From assembly GCA_965229335.1 (NCBI GenBank), contig OZ245874.1, forward strand, positions 4,464,001-4,528,000: 64,000 nt of DNA. Reading direction: 5' to 3'. This document shows positions 1 through 9,013 of the stretch, piece by piece. The notes under the pieces were generated by a model that had not been told where the DNA came from, ran no database searches, and was given only the letters and a program-made list of their open reading frames with translations. Made by a program: the position numbers and the translations under genes. Positions within the stretch are counted from its first letter, which is position 1, and every line of letters begins with the position of its first letter. The DNA comes from JAFKFH01 sp017307375. GTDB lineage: Bacteria > Pseudomonadota > Alphaproteobacteria > Ferrovibrionales > Ferrovibrionaceae.

Positions 1-8
1 ATAGATCG

Positions 9-497
9 ATGCGGGACGCGCTCGTCGCGCAACTGCCGGGCCTGAGACGATACGCCCGGACATTGTGCGGCGACGCGACCCGTGCCGACGATCTGGTCCA
101 GGACTGCATCGCCCGCGCGCTCGAGCGCGACCATCTGTGGCAGGGCGGCAACCTCCGCGCCTGGCTGTTCACCATCCTGCACAACCTGCATCTCAATGCC
201 GTCCGGGCCGGCCGCGCCCGGCCGGCGCACGAGGCGCTGGTCGAGGCGGCGCTGAGCATCGCGCCCGCCGACCAGCACGAGCGCCTCGCGGCCCGCGAGG
301 TACTGGCGAGGCTGGGCGATCTGCCCGACGACCAGCGCGCCGCGCTGATGCTGGTCGCGGTCGAGGGGCTGAGTTATGAAGAGGTGGCGGCGGTGCAGGG
401 CGTGCCTGTCGGCACCGTGATGTCACGGCTGTCGCGCGCCCGGGCGCGCCTGCGGTCGGACAGCGGCGAACCGCCGGGATTGAGGCGCGTGAAATGA
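9..497 (+). CDS. ECF-type RNA polymerase sigma factor
   Basis: This 162-residue protein has the two-domain layout of an extracytoplasmic-function sigma factor. Region 2 occupies roughly residues 8-70 (RRYARTLCGD, DDLVQDCIARAL, LRAWLFTILHN), and region 4 with its helix-turn-helix occupies roughly 95-150 (LPDDQRAALML, LSYEEVAAVQG, VPVGTVMSRLSRAR). Sigma-70 regions 1 and 3 are absent, as expected for ECF proteins. It would direct core polymerase to a small regulon, normally including its own operon. The ATG of the next gene overlaps its stop by four bases, and that gene encodes a probable membrane anti-sigma factor. The start is eight bases from the window edge, so an upstream start cannot be excluded. 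Confidence 0.9.
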   Translation: MRDALVAQLPGLRRYARTLCGDATRADDLVQDCIARALERDHLWQGGNLRAWLFTILHNLHLNAVRAGRARPAHEALVEAALSIAPADQHERLAAREVLARLGDLPDDQRAALMLVAVEGLSYEEVAAVQGVPVGTVMSRLSRARARLRSDSGEPPGLRRVK

Positions 498-1162
498 GCG
501 AACCCGTGCTGCCACCAGGCGATCGCGCCATCGATGCGGAACTGCAGGCGCTGTTCGGCCCGATCGGCGACGAACCGGTTCCCGCGCGGCTGATAGCGGC
601 CGTCGACCGCCCGTCCCGCCGCCGGCTGATGTGGCGGACGGCGGCCGGCCTCGCCGTATTTCTGGTGGGCGGCGGGCTCGGCTGGCTCGCCCATGGCCAG
701 TACCAGGCGTCGCGGCCGGACGACGGCATGCACCTCGCCACCCTGGCCCGGGGCGCGGCGCTGGCCCATCGGGTCTTCGCGGTCGAAGTGCGCCATCCGG
801 TCGAGGTTCCGGCCTCCGACGAAGGCCATCTGGTTTCGTGGCTGTCGCGGCGCCTGGGCGTACCGGTGCGCCCACCGCCGCTGGGCGATCTCGGCTATCA
901 CCTCGTCGGCGGGCGACTGTTGCCCGGCCAGCATGGTCCGGCGGCCCAATTCATGTACGAGACAGCGACCGGCGACCGCCTCACGCTCTACGCGACCGCC
1001 GCTACCGGCACGACCGAGACCGCCTTCCGTTTCCTGCAGGACGGCGAAACCGCCGTGTTCTACTGGCTCGACCGCGATGTCGCCTATGCGTTGATCGGCG
1101 CGACGGACCGCGCCCGGCTGCTGCCCGTGGCGCAGAAGGTCTACGAGCGCCTCGAGCACTGA
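494..1162 (+). CDS. Membrane-bound anti-sigma factor
   Basis: This 222-residue protein begins inside the sigma gene (ATGA overlap). The cytoplasmic N-terminus is about 47 residues, followed by one membrane helix at about 48-66 (TAAGLAVFLVGGGLGWLA) and a periplasmic domain of about 150 residues. This is the usual design of transmembrane anti-sigma factors that hold an ECF factor until an envelope signal arrives. No zinc-binding HxxxCxxC motif is visible, so it is not a ZAS-type protein. The role is inferred from coupling and topology; the periplasmic domain gives no clue to the signal. Confidence 0.75.
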   Translation: MSEPVLPPGDRAIDAELQALFGPIGDEPVPARLIAAVDRPSRRRLMWRTAAGLAVFLVGGGLGWLAHGQYQASRPDDGMHLATLARGAALAHRVFAVEVRHPVEVPASDEGHLVSWLSRRLGVPVRPPPLGDLGYHLVGGRLLPGQHGPAAQFMYETATGDRLTLYATAATGTTETAFRFLQDGETAVFYWLDRDVAYALIGATDRARLLPVAQKVYERLEH

Positions 1163-1164
1163 CC

Positions 1165-1569
1165 TCAGGGCTCCAGCGGCCGCGGGCGCCCCTCGCCGTC
1201 GATGGCGACATAGACATAGGTGCCGTCGGTGACCAGGATCTCGTCGGGATCCAGCCGGCGCTGCACGATCGTTTCCATCTCGACCGAAATCGAGGTGCGC
1301 CCGACCTTGGTGACGCGGCCGTAGATCGTCACCACGTCGCCGACCTTGATCGGCTGGTTGAACCGCATCGCGGCGACCGCAACCGTGACCACCCGCCCCT
1401 GGGCCCGGCGGGCGGCGATGATGCCGCCGGCGATGTCCATCTGCGACAGCACCCAGCCGCCGAACACGTCGCCGTTGCCATTCAGATCGGCGGGCAGCGG
1501 CACGGTCCGGATCACCGGCTCGCCGCGCTCATGCGCACTCAGCTTGACGTCGCTCACACTGTCCTCCAT
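1165..1569 (-). CDS. YciA-type acyl-CoA thioesterase (hotdog fold)
   Basis: The 134-residue protein from the ATG at 1569 is a single hotdog domain. It has the family signature LPADLNGNGDVFGGWVLSQM with the catalytic-type Asn/Asp region, then AAMRFNQPIKVGDVV and GRTSISVEMET. YciA-type enzymes hydrolyse a broad range of acyl-CoAs in the cytoplasm. An in-frame GTG at 1602 would add eleven residues, but neither start has a strong ribosome site and the ATG fits family length. It is divergent from parE; the shared gap carries the small palindrome GCAAC-CT-GTTGC at 1633-1644. Its stop lies two bases from the stop of the anti-sigma gene. Confidence 0.82.
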   Translation of the reverse strand: MEDSVSDVKLSAHERGEPVIRTVPLPADLNGNGDVFGGWVLSQMDIAGGIIAARRAQGRVVTVAVAAMRFNQPIKVGDVVTIYGRVTKVGRTSISVEMETIVQRRLDPDEILVTDGTYVYVAIDGEGRPRPLEP

Positions 1570-1657
1570 ACGTTCAGGCGGTTCGCCCGGCGACGCCGCC
1601 ACGACATATTGTGGAACGTCAGTCTATTCCAAGCAACCTGTTGCAAAGTCCAGTCGC

Positions 1658-3625
1658 ATGAATGATCTGTTCCAAGCCGGGCGCAAGGGCGCGTCCGATT
1701 ATACCGCCGACCATATCGAGGTGCTCGAGGGGCTGGAACCCGTGCGCCGCCGCCCCGGCATGTATATCGGCGGCACCGACGAGCGGGCATTGCACCATCT
1801 GTTCGCCGAGGTGCTGGACAACGCGATGGACGAGGCCGTGGCGGGCCATGCCGACCGCATCGAGGTCGAGTTGCAGGCCGACGGCACGCTGTCGATCGCC
1901 GATAACGGCCGCGGCATGCCGATCGACGAACACAAGAAGTTTCCCGGCAAGTCGGCACTGGAAGTGATCCTGACCACGCTGCATTCGGGCGGCAAGTTCT
2001 CGGACAAGGTCTATCAGACCTCGGGCGGCCTGCACGGCGTCGGTGCCTCGGTCGTCAACGCGCTGTCCGACCGGCTGGAGATCGAGGTCGCCCGCGACCG
2101 CGAACTCTGGCGCCAGACCTATGCCCGCGGCACCCCGACCTCGAAACTGATCAAGGTCGGCGCCGCGCCCAATCGCCGCGGCACCACCGTGCGCTTCCAT
2201 CCCGACGAGACGATCTTCGGCGAGGGCGCCGCATTCAAGCCGGCGCGGCTCTACCGCATGGCCCGCTCGAAGGCCTATCTCTATCCCGGCGTCGAGATCC
2301 GCTGGCGCTGCGCCGCCGAAAAGCTGCAAGGGGACGACCAGACCCCGGCGGAAGGCGTGCTGCATTTCCCCGGCGGCCTCGGCGATTTCCTCGACAGCCT
2401 GATCGCCGGCCGGCCCTGCGCCACGCCGACCCCGTTCGTCGGCCGCGTCAAGTTCGGTGACGAGCGGGGCCGCGTCGAATGGGCCGTCGCCTGGCCCGAC
2501 GACGGCGAGGGCATGATGTCCTCCTACTGCAACACGGTGCCGACGCCCGAGGGCGGCACCCACGAATCCGGGCTGCGCTCGGCCCTCGTCCGCTCGCTGA
2601 AGGGCTACGGCGAGTTGACCAACAACAAGCGCGCCCAGCTTCTGACCGCCGACGACGTGCTGGGCGGCGGCGTCGCGCTGCTGTCGGTCTTCATCCGCGA
2701 GCCGCAGTTCCAGGGCCAGACCAAGGAGAAGCTCGCGACCGCGGAGGCGACCAGGCTGGTCGAGCAGGCGGTGAAGGACAATTTCGACCATTGGCTCGCC
2801 GGCCATCCGCAGATGGCCAACGAACTGCTCGGCCGGCTGATCGAGAAGGCCGAGGAGCGGCTGCGCAAGAAGCAGGAGAAGGAGGTCGGGCGCAAGACCC
2901 CGACCCGCAAGCTGCGCCTGCCCGGCAAGCTCGCCGACTGCTCCAAGGATGCCGCGGACGGCACCGAGATCTTCCTGGTCGAGGGTGATTCGGCCGGCGG
3001 CTCGGCCAAGCAGGCGCGTGACCGCGAAAGCCAGGCGGTGCTGCCGCTGCGCGGCAAGATTCTCAACGTCGCGTCGGCCGCCGCCGGCAAGCTTGCCCAG
3101 AACCAGGAACTGGCCGACCTGGTGCTGGCGCTGGGCTGCGGCACCGGCAACCGCTATCGCGGCGAAGACCTGCGCTACGAAAAGGTCGTGATCATGACGG
3201 ACGCCGACGTCGACGGCGCCCACATCGCCTCGCTGCTGATGACCTTCTTCCGCCGCGAAATGCCCAAGCTGATCGACGAAGGGCATCTCTACCTGGCGCT
3301 GCCCCCGCTCTATCGCCTGACCCAGGGCGGCAAGACCGTCTATGCCCGCGACGACAAGCACAAGGACGAGATCCTGAAGAAGGAGTTCAAGGGGTCGGGC
3401 AAGGTCGAGATCAGCCGCTTCAAGGGCCTCGGCGAAATGCCGGTCGCCCAGTTGAAGGAGACGACGATGTCGCGCCGGAACCGCACGCTGCTGCGCGTCG
3501 TGGTGCCCGAGGAGAACACCGCCGAAACCGCCGACCTGATCGAAAGCCTGATGGGCCGCAAGCCCGAGCTGCGCTTCAAGTTCATCCAGGAAAACGCCAG
3601 CTTCGTCGGCGAAGTCGACATCTGA
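1658..3625 (+). CDS. parE: DNA topoisomerase IV subunit B
   Basis: The 655-residue protein is the ATPase subunit of topoisomerase IV, which decatenates daughter chromosomes together with ParC. The GHKL ATPase domain covers roughly residues 20-220 (VRRRPGMYIGG, LDNAMDEAVAGHA, DNGRGMP, GLHGVGASVVNALS). The TOPRIM region follows with EGDSAGGSAKQARDR and the acidic MTDADVDGAHI. It ends with the short C-terminal PF00986-type tail (ISRFKGLGEM, FIQENA). The order SDYTADHIEVLEGLEPVRRRPGMYIG and the length favour ParE over GyrB. The open frame extends far upstream, but ATG 1658 is the first start giving a family-like N-terminus. A hairpin follows the stop. Confidence 0.95.
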   Translation: MNDLFQAGRKGASDYTADHIEVLEGLEPVRRRPGMYIGGTDERALHHLFAEVLDNAMDEAVAGHADRIEVELQADGTLSIADNGRGMPIDEHKKFPGKSALEVILTTLHSGGKFSDKVYQTSGGLHGVGASVVNALSDRLEIEVARDRELWRQTYARGTPTSKLIKVGAAPNRRGTTVRFHPDETIFGEGAAFKPARLYRMARSKAYLYPGVEIRWRCAAEKLQGDDQTPAEGVLHFPGGLGDFLDSLIAGRPCATPTPFVGRVKFGDERGRVEWAVAWPDDGEGMMSSYCNTVPTPEGGTHESGLRSALVRSLKGYGELTNNKRAQLLTADDVLGGGVALLSVFIREPQFQGQTKEKLATAEATRLVEQAVKDNFDHWLAGHPQMANELLGRLIEKAEERLRKKQEKEVGRKTPTRKLRLPGKLADCSKDAADGTEIFLVEGDSAGGSAKQARDRESQAVLPLRGKILNVASAAAGKLAQNQELADLVLALGCGTGNRYRGEDLRYEKVVIMTDADVDGAHIASLLMTFFRREMPKLIDEGHLYLALPPLYRLTQGGKTVYARDDKHKDEILKKEFKGSGKVEISRFKGLGEMPVAQLKETTMSRRNRTLLRVVVPEENTAETADLIESLMGRKPELRFKFIQENASFVGEVDI

Positions 3626-3651
3626 GCCGCCCGCCCGATATCATGGGCGGC
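3626..3651 (+). terminator. Hairpin after parE
   Basis: Arms GCCGCCC (3626-3632) and GGGCGGC (3645-3651) pair perfectly around a 12-base loop directly after the parE stop. There is no T-run, so factor-independent termination is doubtful. Confidence 0.4.
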
Positions 3652-3678
3652 GCTCGAAGTCGTGTTGGGAGCAGTCGG

Positions 3679-4239
3679 ATGCGTCGGTTCGCCATTCTTG
3701 CGTTGCTCGGCCTCGGTCTCGCCGGCTGTGGCGGGCTGAACACGATCTATTTCACCGACCAGCTGCCGCCCTATTCGCCGGGGCTGGTCGGCTATGCCGG
3801 GCAGTCGGGCACCCTGCCCGTCCAGCTGGTCGGCAACCCGTTCGCGCAACCGACCGAGCCGGAGGCGATCGCCAACGCGGTACCGCTGCCGGGCTATCTG
3901 CCGCCGACCAAGCCGACGACGCGGCCGAACGCCGATGCCAACATGAACTTCCGGCTGGCCTTCGCCTTCAACCCGGTCAATCCGAACCAGTCGTTCGACA
4001 ATCTGTGCAGCGACATCAACGGCGTCGCGGTCCGCCCGCCGAACGGGCAGGAAACCGTGATCATGGCCGCGTTCTGTTCGGTCAACCGGGCGATCGCCTA
4101 TACCGAGGGCAAGACCGGCCCGGTGCAGTCGCTGGCCGACCCGGCCTATCGCAGCCTGATGGCCGACATGATGGTCTCGATGCTGCCGCCCTACGACCCC
4201 ACGCTGGGCATGAGCCCGATGTGCGGACCCTATTGCTAA
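3679..4239 (+). CDS. Hypothetical lipoprotein
   Basis: The 186-residue product from ATG 3679 has a lipoprotein signal peptide, MRRFAILALLGLGLAGC, with a lipobox (LAGC) and a predicted lipidated Cys at residue 17. The mature part is proline-rich (LPPYSPGL, LPGYLPPTKPTTRP) and ends in MCGPYC with two cysteines. I recognise no catalytic motif. GGGAGC just upstream serves as the ribosome site; an in-frame ATG at 3643 would put twelve hydrophilic residues before the signal peptide and is less likely. It stands alone between parE and the phosphatase gene. Export and lipidation are well supported, while the function is unknown. Confidence 0.75.
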   Translation: MRRFAILALLGLGLAGCGGLNTIYFTDQLPPYSPGLVGYAGQSGTLPVQLVGNPFAQPTEPEAIANAVPLPGYLPPTKPTTRPNADANMNFRLAFAFNPVNPNQSFDNLCSDINGVAVRPPNGQETVIMAAFCSVNRAIAYTEGKTGPVQSLADPAYRSLMADMMVSMLPPYDPTLGMSPMCGPYC

Positions 4240-4319
4240 AAGCTTCATAGAACCGGAACGGAAACGTCTTGGAACTTCGCTAGACGGGGTCATCACCCGT
4301 CAGCGGAGACAACCCAGCC

Positions 4320-6107
4320 ATGAGCCACACCCGCCACGCCGCCGCCATCACGCGCCGCGACGCGCTGAAGGCCGCCGCAGCCGCCGGCATCGCGACCGCG
4401 ACCTTCACCCCTGATTTCGCACAGGCCGCGCCGAGCCTCACCTTCCCACAGGGCATCGCCTCGGGCGATCCGCAGACCACCGGCGTGATCATCTGGACAC
4501 GCGCCGTGCCCGACGACCAGCGCAGCGATTTCCAGCTGGTCTGGCAGGTGTCGCGCCAGCCCGACATGTCGGTCCATTTCACCGGCGGCGTCGTCAATGT
4601 GACCGCCGCCAATGACTGGCTCGTCAAGGTCGACGTCCAGGGCCTGGAACCCGGCACGACCTATTATTATCGCTTCTACCGCCAGGATCAGCGCTCGGCC
4701 ATCGGCACGACCCGCACCCTTCCCGCCGGCGACGTCGCCAAGCTCCGCCTGGCGATGTTCTCTTGCGCCAATTACGAGAAGGGCTTCTTCAACGTCTACG
4801 GCCACGCCGCGCAGCGTGGTGACATCGACTTCGTGCTGGCGCTGGGCGACTACATCTACGAATACGCCCCTGGTGGCTACGTCACTGCCGCGATGGCGGC
4901 CGGCGCGGTCACCGAGCCGCGCGCCGACCTCGTCCTGCCGCGCAAGGAGATCGTCGCGGCCGACGACTACCGCCAGCGCTATATCACCTACAAGAGCGAC
5001 CCCGACCTGCAGGCGCTGCATGCCAAGGCGCCGTGGATCGTCGTCTGGGACGACCACGAGACCGCCGACAATGCGTGGAAGGATGGTGCCCACAATCACC
5101 AGCCGGCGACCGAAGGCAGCTGGGTCGCGCGCAAGATCGCGGCCGTCAACGCCTTCTACAACTGGCTGCCGATCCGCGAGCCGGCCGGTGGTAGCCGCAT
5201 CGATGCGGCCGGCAACCCGGCCCCGATCTATCGCCGTTTCGACTTCGGCAATCTCGCCCGGCTGGCGATGCTCGACACCCGCCTGATCGGGCGTGATGCG
5301 CAGTTCGAGACGGCCGACGAGATCGCCAGCCCGCAGCTCTATGCCGTCTACGCCGGGATGACCGCCACCGGCGAATTCCCGCTCGACGTCACCGCCGCCG
5401 GCGTCTCGCGTCAGATCCTGGGCCAGGCCCAGGAAGCCTGGCTGGCCGACCAGATCGCCACGTCGACGCAGACCTGGCAGGTCATCGGCAGCCAGATGCT
5501 CTACCAGTACCAGCCGACGCCGGACTACATGTCGTCGGCGATCCTGACGACGGCCGAGAAGGCACAGCTTTCGGGCCTGCTGGACCAGCTGTTCGGCAAG
5601 GGCACCGGCGCACAGTTCGCCGCCCTCGGCGCCGCCGGGGCGCCCAGCCCGTCGGCGCAGGATGCCTGGACCGGCTATCCCGCCGCCAAGCTGCGCCTGG
5701 GCCGCATGCTGGCCGCGGCAAAGAATCCGCTGGTTCTGGCCGGGGACAGCCACAATGCCTGGGCGGCCAACCTGTCGCTTGCGACCACCCAGGGCATCCG
5801 CCCGCTGGGCGTCGAGTTCGGCACGTCCAGCGTGACATCGCCCGGTTTCGAGCAGACGCTGATCGGCGTCGATCCGGCCAAGCTGGCCCGCCTGCTGATC
5901 GAGACGTCCGCCAACCGCTCCGTCCTCGACAAGCTGGTCTATGCCGATACCGCGCGGCGCGGCTATGTCGTCATCGAGCTGACGCCGTCGGCCGCCCGGG
6001 CCGAATACGTCGCATTCAACAACGTCTTCACCCGCAGCTACACCGCGACCACCGATGCGGTGTTCCAGGTCGCCGCGGGGGCGAAGGCGATGACCCGGCT
6101 GTCCTAA
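4320..6107 (+). CDS. phoD: Tat-exported PhoD-family alkaline phosphatase/phosphodiesterase
   Basis: The 595-residue protein starts with a Tat signal (ITRRDALKAAAAAGIATA, cleavage near AQA at about residue 36). An N-terminal fibronectin-like PhoD_N domain follows (FPQGIASGDPQTTGVIIWTRA, LEPGTTYYYRFY), then the PhoD metallophosphatase core with MFSCANYEKGFF, LALGDYIYEY, WDDHETADNAW and LAGDSHNAWA, which carry the Asp/His metal ligands of the family. PhoD enzymes release phosphate from phosphodiesters and monoesters in the periplasm and are usually induced by phosphate limitation. I see no clear Pho box. A small GACGGG/CCCGTC hairpin (4283-4301) precedes the ribosome site. Its stop overlaps the convergent hydrolase stop. 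Confidence 0.9.
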   Translation: MSHTRHAAAITRRDALKAAAAAGIATATFTPDFAQAAPSLTFPQGIASGDPQTTGVIIWTRAVPDDQRSDFQLVWQVSRQPDMSVHFTGGVVNVTAANDWLVKVDVQGLEPGTTYYYRFYRQDQRSAIGTTRTLPAGDVAKLRLAMFSCANYEKGFFNVYGHAAQRGDIDFVLALGDYIYEYAPGGYVTAAMAAGAVTEPRADLVLPRKEIVAADDYRQRYITYKSDPDLQALHAKAPWIVVWDDHETADNAWKDGAHNHQPATEGSWVARKIAAVNAFYNWLPIREPAGGSRIDAAGNPAPIYRRFDFGNLARLAMLDTRLIGRDAQFETADEIASPQLYAVYAGMTATGEFPLDVTAAGVSRQILGQAQEAWLADQIATSTQTWQVIGSQMLYQYQPTPDYMSSAILTTAEKAQLSGLLDQLFGKGTGAQFAALGAAGAPSPSAQDAWTGYPAAKLRLGRMLAAAKNPLVLAGDSHNAWAANLSLATTQGIRPLGVEFGTSSVTSPGFEQTLIGVDPAKLARLLIETSANRSVLDKLVYADTARRGYVVIELTPSAARAEYVAFNNVFTRSYTATTDAVFQVAAGAKAMTRLS

Positions 6108-6805
6108 TCGGCCAGCCAGCGATCGAGCGCTGCGGCCACCGCCTCCGGCTCTTCCATCGTGGAGAGGTGGCCGCAATGCTCGATGACGGCGAGTTCGGCG
6201 CCGGGGATCAGCCCGGCCATCTCCTGCGACAGCTCAAGCGGCGTGACCGCATCCTCGCGTCCGCACAGCACCAGCGTGGGCAGCCGATAGCCGGCGATGT
6301 CGGCGCGCCGGTCGGGGCGGTTCATCAGCGCGGTGTACTGATTGACGAACCCGTCGCGGCCGGTTGCCTGGGCCATCGCGGCGACCCGGTTGCGCAGGGT
6401 TTCGTCCTCGGCCCGGTCGGGATGCACCCATTCCTTGAACAGCTTGCGCGACAGCCCGACGAACTTGCCCCGCCGCGACAGGTCGATGCGCTGCTGGCGC
6501 AGCACCTTGACCGTGTCGGCATCGGCGCGGGCATGGGTGTCGAGCAAGGCCAGCTTGATCACCCGCTCGGGCGCCTGGGCCATGATCTCCATCGCGACAT
6601 AGCCCCCCATCGACAGGCCGGCGAGCGCAAACCGGCGCGGCGCCTTGGCCAGGATCGCCCGCGCGATCGCGCCCATATCGTCGTGGCTGGAATGGTCGTT
6701 GTAGACGATCGGCTCGGCTCGCCCGGCCAACAGGCGCTTCTGTTCGGTCCAGAGATCGTCGCGCAACAGCACGCCGGGCAGGAGGACCAGGGGGATGCGA
6801 TCCAT
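6104..6805 (-). CDS. Alpha/beta hydrolase
   Basis: This 233-residue alpha/beta-hydrolase has the nucleophile elbow GLSMGG (Ser65), a probable acid in LCGREDAVTPL and a terminal His in VIEHCGHLSTMEEP, so the triad looks complete. The LLPGVLLRDDLWTEQ start provides the oxyanion-hole strand. There is no signal peptide, so it is probably cytoplasmic. Substrate cannot be read from the sequence; small esters or lactones are typical. It is convergent with phoD, sharing overlapping stop codons, and is followed in the same direction by no other gene. Confidence 0.8.
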   Translation of the reverse strand: MDRIPLVLLPGVLLRDDLWTEQKRLLAGRAEPIVYNDHSSHDDMGAIARAILAKAPRRFALAGLSMGGYVAMEIMAQAPERVIKLALLDTHARADADTVKVLRQQRIDLSRRGKFVGLSRKLFKEWVHPDRAEDETLRNRVAAMAQATGRDGFVNQYTALMNRPDRRADIAGYRLPTLVLCGREDAVTPLELSQEMAGLIPGAELAVIEHCGHLSTMEEPEAVAAALDRWLAD

Positions 6806-6881
6806 ACGAAGAATCCAAGGTTTGAAGCCGCTGCCGGGCGTACCCCGCCGGCGGCCATGACGATCGAGTAGCGACGGGCTT

Positions 6882-7424
6882 TTACTTGATCAGCCGCGAA
6901 ATCGCGCGGAATTCTTCGGTGCCGGCGGCGCCCAGCCACTCGAACAGCACCATCTCGACCGTCGCGACGACGATGCCGGCCTGCGCGGCACGGCGCAAGG
7001 CGACCGCCTTGCTCTCCGGCCGGCGTGACGAGGTGGCGTCGGCCACGATCACCACATCGTAGCCCTCGGCCTTGAACCCCAGCGCCGATTGCAGCACGCA
7101 GACATGGGCCTCCGCGCCGGCCAGCACGATCTGCTGGCGGCCCGCGGCACGGATCGCGGCGGCGATGCCGGGATCCGCGGCGCAGGAAAAGGTGATCTTG
7201 GGCAGCGGCACGACATCGCCGGCCGCATTGGCGACGACCGGGACGGTCGGCCCCAGACCTTTCGGATACTGTTCGGAAATCAGCCGCGGCACGCCGAGCC
7301 GCGCGGCGGCGTCGAGCAGGATCACCGCGCCCAGTTCCACCATCTCGGCCTGATGGATCGCCGGCATCAGCCGGGACTGGATGTCGACCACCAGCAGCAA
7401 AGAATTTGACCGTTCGATCAGCAT
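6882..7424 (-). CDS. Isochorismatase-family (YcaC-like) cysteine hydrolase
   Basis: The 180-residue protein has the three catalytic residues of the isochorismatase-like fold: Asp14 (LVVDIQSRL), Lys76 (PLPKITFSC) and Cys109 (GAEAHVCVLQ). The family hydrolyses amides and related bonds; YcaC-like members have no settled substrate. The start at 7424 is chosen because GGGAGGAAAA sits immediately before the ATG, whereas the in-frame GTG at 7436 lies inside that ribosome site. It has its own direction and is followed by the hydrolase at 6805 after 76 bases, so the two could be co-transcribed. Confidence 0.82.
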   Translation of the reverse strand: MLIERSNSLLLVVDIQSRLMPAIHQAEMVELGAVILLDAAARLGVPRLISEQYPKGLGPTVPVVANAAGDVVPLPKITFSCAADPGIAAAIRAAGRQQIVLAGAEAHVCVLQSALGFKAEGYDVVIVADATSSRRPESKAVALRRAAQAGIVVATVEMVLFEWLGAAGTEEFRAISRLIK

Positions 7425-7568
7425 TTTTCCTCCCACCTGCGGCTAAACGGCAACGATTGCCGGGGAAATTTCATGTTGCAATGCAGCATCGATTTGACAA
7501 ACTGGCGGAAATCGCGCATTTTGCGCGGGCTACGGCACCAATGATGGCGCCGTTTCCTGGAACCTGCG

Positions 7569-9011
7569 ATGACATTTTCCGACCTGGGCCTCAGCGAACC
7601 CGTCCTGAAGGCGGTCACCGAGGCTGGCTACGTCGAGCCGACCCCCGTACAGGCTCAAGCAATTCCCTATGTTCTGATGGGCCGCGACCTGCTCGCCGTC
7701 GCCCAGACCGGAACCGGCAAGACGGCCGGTTTCACCTTGCCGCTGATCGACATCCTGGCCGATTCCCGTGCGCGGGCCCGCATGCCCGGCGCGCTGATCC
7801 TCGAGCCGACCCGCGAACTGGCCGACCAGGTCGCGTCGAGCTTCGACAAGTACGGCAAATATACCAAGCTGTCCAAGGCGCTGCTGATCGGCGGCGTCTC
7901 GTTCTCCGACCAGGAAAAGGCGCTGGACCGCGGCGTCAACGTGCTGATCGCGACCCCGGGTCGCCTGCTCGATCATTTCGAGCGCGGCGGGATCATGCTC
8001 AACGACGTCAAGATCCTGGTGATCGACGAAGCCGACCGTATGCTGGACATGGGCTTCATGCCCGATGTCGAGCGGATCGTGAAGCTGCTGCCGCAGATGC
8101 GCCAGACGCTGTTCTTCTCGGCCACCATGGCGCCCGAGATGCGCAAGCTGACCGAGCAGTTCCTGTCGAACCCGAAGGAGATTTCGGTCGCCCGCCAGGC
8201 CACCGCAGCCGAGACGGTCGAACAGGGCCTGCTGCGCGTCTCGACTGCCGACAAGCGCGAGGTGCTGCGCCAGTTGATCCGCCGCCAGAACGTGCGCAAC
8301 GCGATCATCTTCTGCAACCGCAAGCGCGACGTCCAGATCCTCTGGAAGTCGCTTGAAAAGCATCAGTTCTCGGTCGGCGCGCTGCACGGCGATATGAGCC
8401 AGCCGGCGCGCATGGAGATGCTGGCCCGATTCAAGGGCGGCGAGATCTCGATCCTCGTCGCCTCCGACGTCGCCGCCCGCGGCCTCGATGTCCAGGGCCT
8501 GAGCCACGTCTTCAATTTCGACGTGCCGATCCATAGCGAGGATTACGTCCACCGCATCGGCCGTACCGGCCGCGCCGGCGCCGAGGGTCATGCCTTCACG
8601 CTGGCCACGGCCGACGAGTCGAAATACGTGAATGCGATCGAGCGGATGATGGGCAAGGCGATTCCGGTGGTCACGCTGGACGGTTACGAACCCGGCACCG
8701 AAGACGAAGCCCCCCGCTCGCGCGACCGTCGCGGGCGCCGTGGCGCGGCCAAACCTGCCGCCGAGCGGGCCGAACGGGCGCCTGCCGCCCCCAAGGCGGC
8801 CGAGCGCAAGCCGGCCGCCGCCAAGCCTGCCGCTGCCAAGGCGGCGCCCGAGCGCGAACCGTCGCGCCCCATCGCGCTGGACGAGGCCAAGGCCAATCGC
8901 CGTCGCCCGCGCGAACGGGCCAATGACGAGGCCGACGACCGGCCGGTGCTGGCCTTCGGCGACCATATTCCGGCGTTCCTGCTGCGCCCGGTGATCCGCA
9001 AGAGCGCCTGA
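7569..9011 (+). CDS. DEAD-box ATP-dependent RNA helicase (RhlE-like)
   Basis: The 480-residue protein carries every core helicase motif in order: Q motif (TPVQAQAIP), motif I AQTGTGKT, PTRELADQ, TPGRLLD, DEAD (VIDEADRMLDMGF), SAT (FFSATM), then the C-terminal RecA domain with FCNRKRD, LVASDVAARGLD and HRIGRTGR. After about residue 375 comes a tail rich in Ala, Arg, Lys and Pro, of low complexity and typical of RhlE-like enzymes, which binds RNA non-specifically. It would unwind short RNA duplexes in ribosome assembly or RNA decay. A stand-alone Lrp-type ligand-binding gene starts two bases after its stop. Confidence 0.92.
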   Translation: MTFSDLGLSEPVLKAVTEAGYVEPTPVQAQAIPYVLMGRDLLAVAQTGTGKTAGFTLPLIDILADSRARARMPGALILEPTRELADQVASSFDKYGKYTKLSKALLIGGVSFSDQEKALDRGVNVLIATPGRLLDHFERGGIMLNDVKILVIDEADRMLDMGFMPDVERIVKLLPQMRQTLFFSATMAPEMRKLTEQFLSNPKEISVARQATAAETVEQGLLRVSTADKREVLRQLIRRQNVRNAIIFCNRKRDVQILWKSLEKHQFSVGALHGDMSQPARMEMLARFKGGEISILVASDVAARGLDVQGLSHVFNFDVPIHSEDYVHRIGRTGRAGAEGHAFTLATADESKYVNAIERMMGKAIPVVTLDGYEPGTEDEAPRSRDRRGRRGAAKPAAERAERAPAAPKAAERKPAAAKPAAAKAAPEREPSRPIALDEAKANRRRPRERANDEADDRPVLAFGDHIPAFLLRPVIRKSA

Positions 9012-9013
9012 CG

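Noticed and set aside
1633..1644. GCAAC-CT-GTTGC palindrome between the thioesterase gene and parE as an operator
   Set aside because: Five-base arms are short enough to arise by chance, no regulator gene is adjacent, and the promoter boxes around it are weak.
1619..3361. 580-codon open frame opposite parE
   Set aside because: It is a composition shadow; ParE on the plus strand has all motifs.
7406..8356. 316-codon frame overlapping the helicase start
   Set aside because: It is the +1 shadow of the helicase gene, rich in Arg and Pro, with no domain match.
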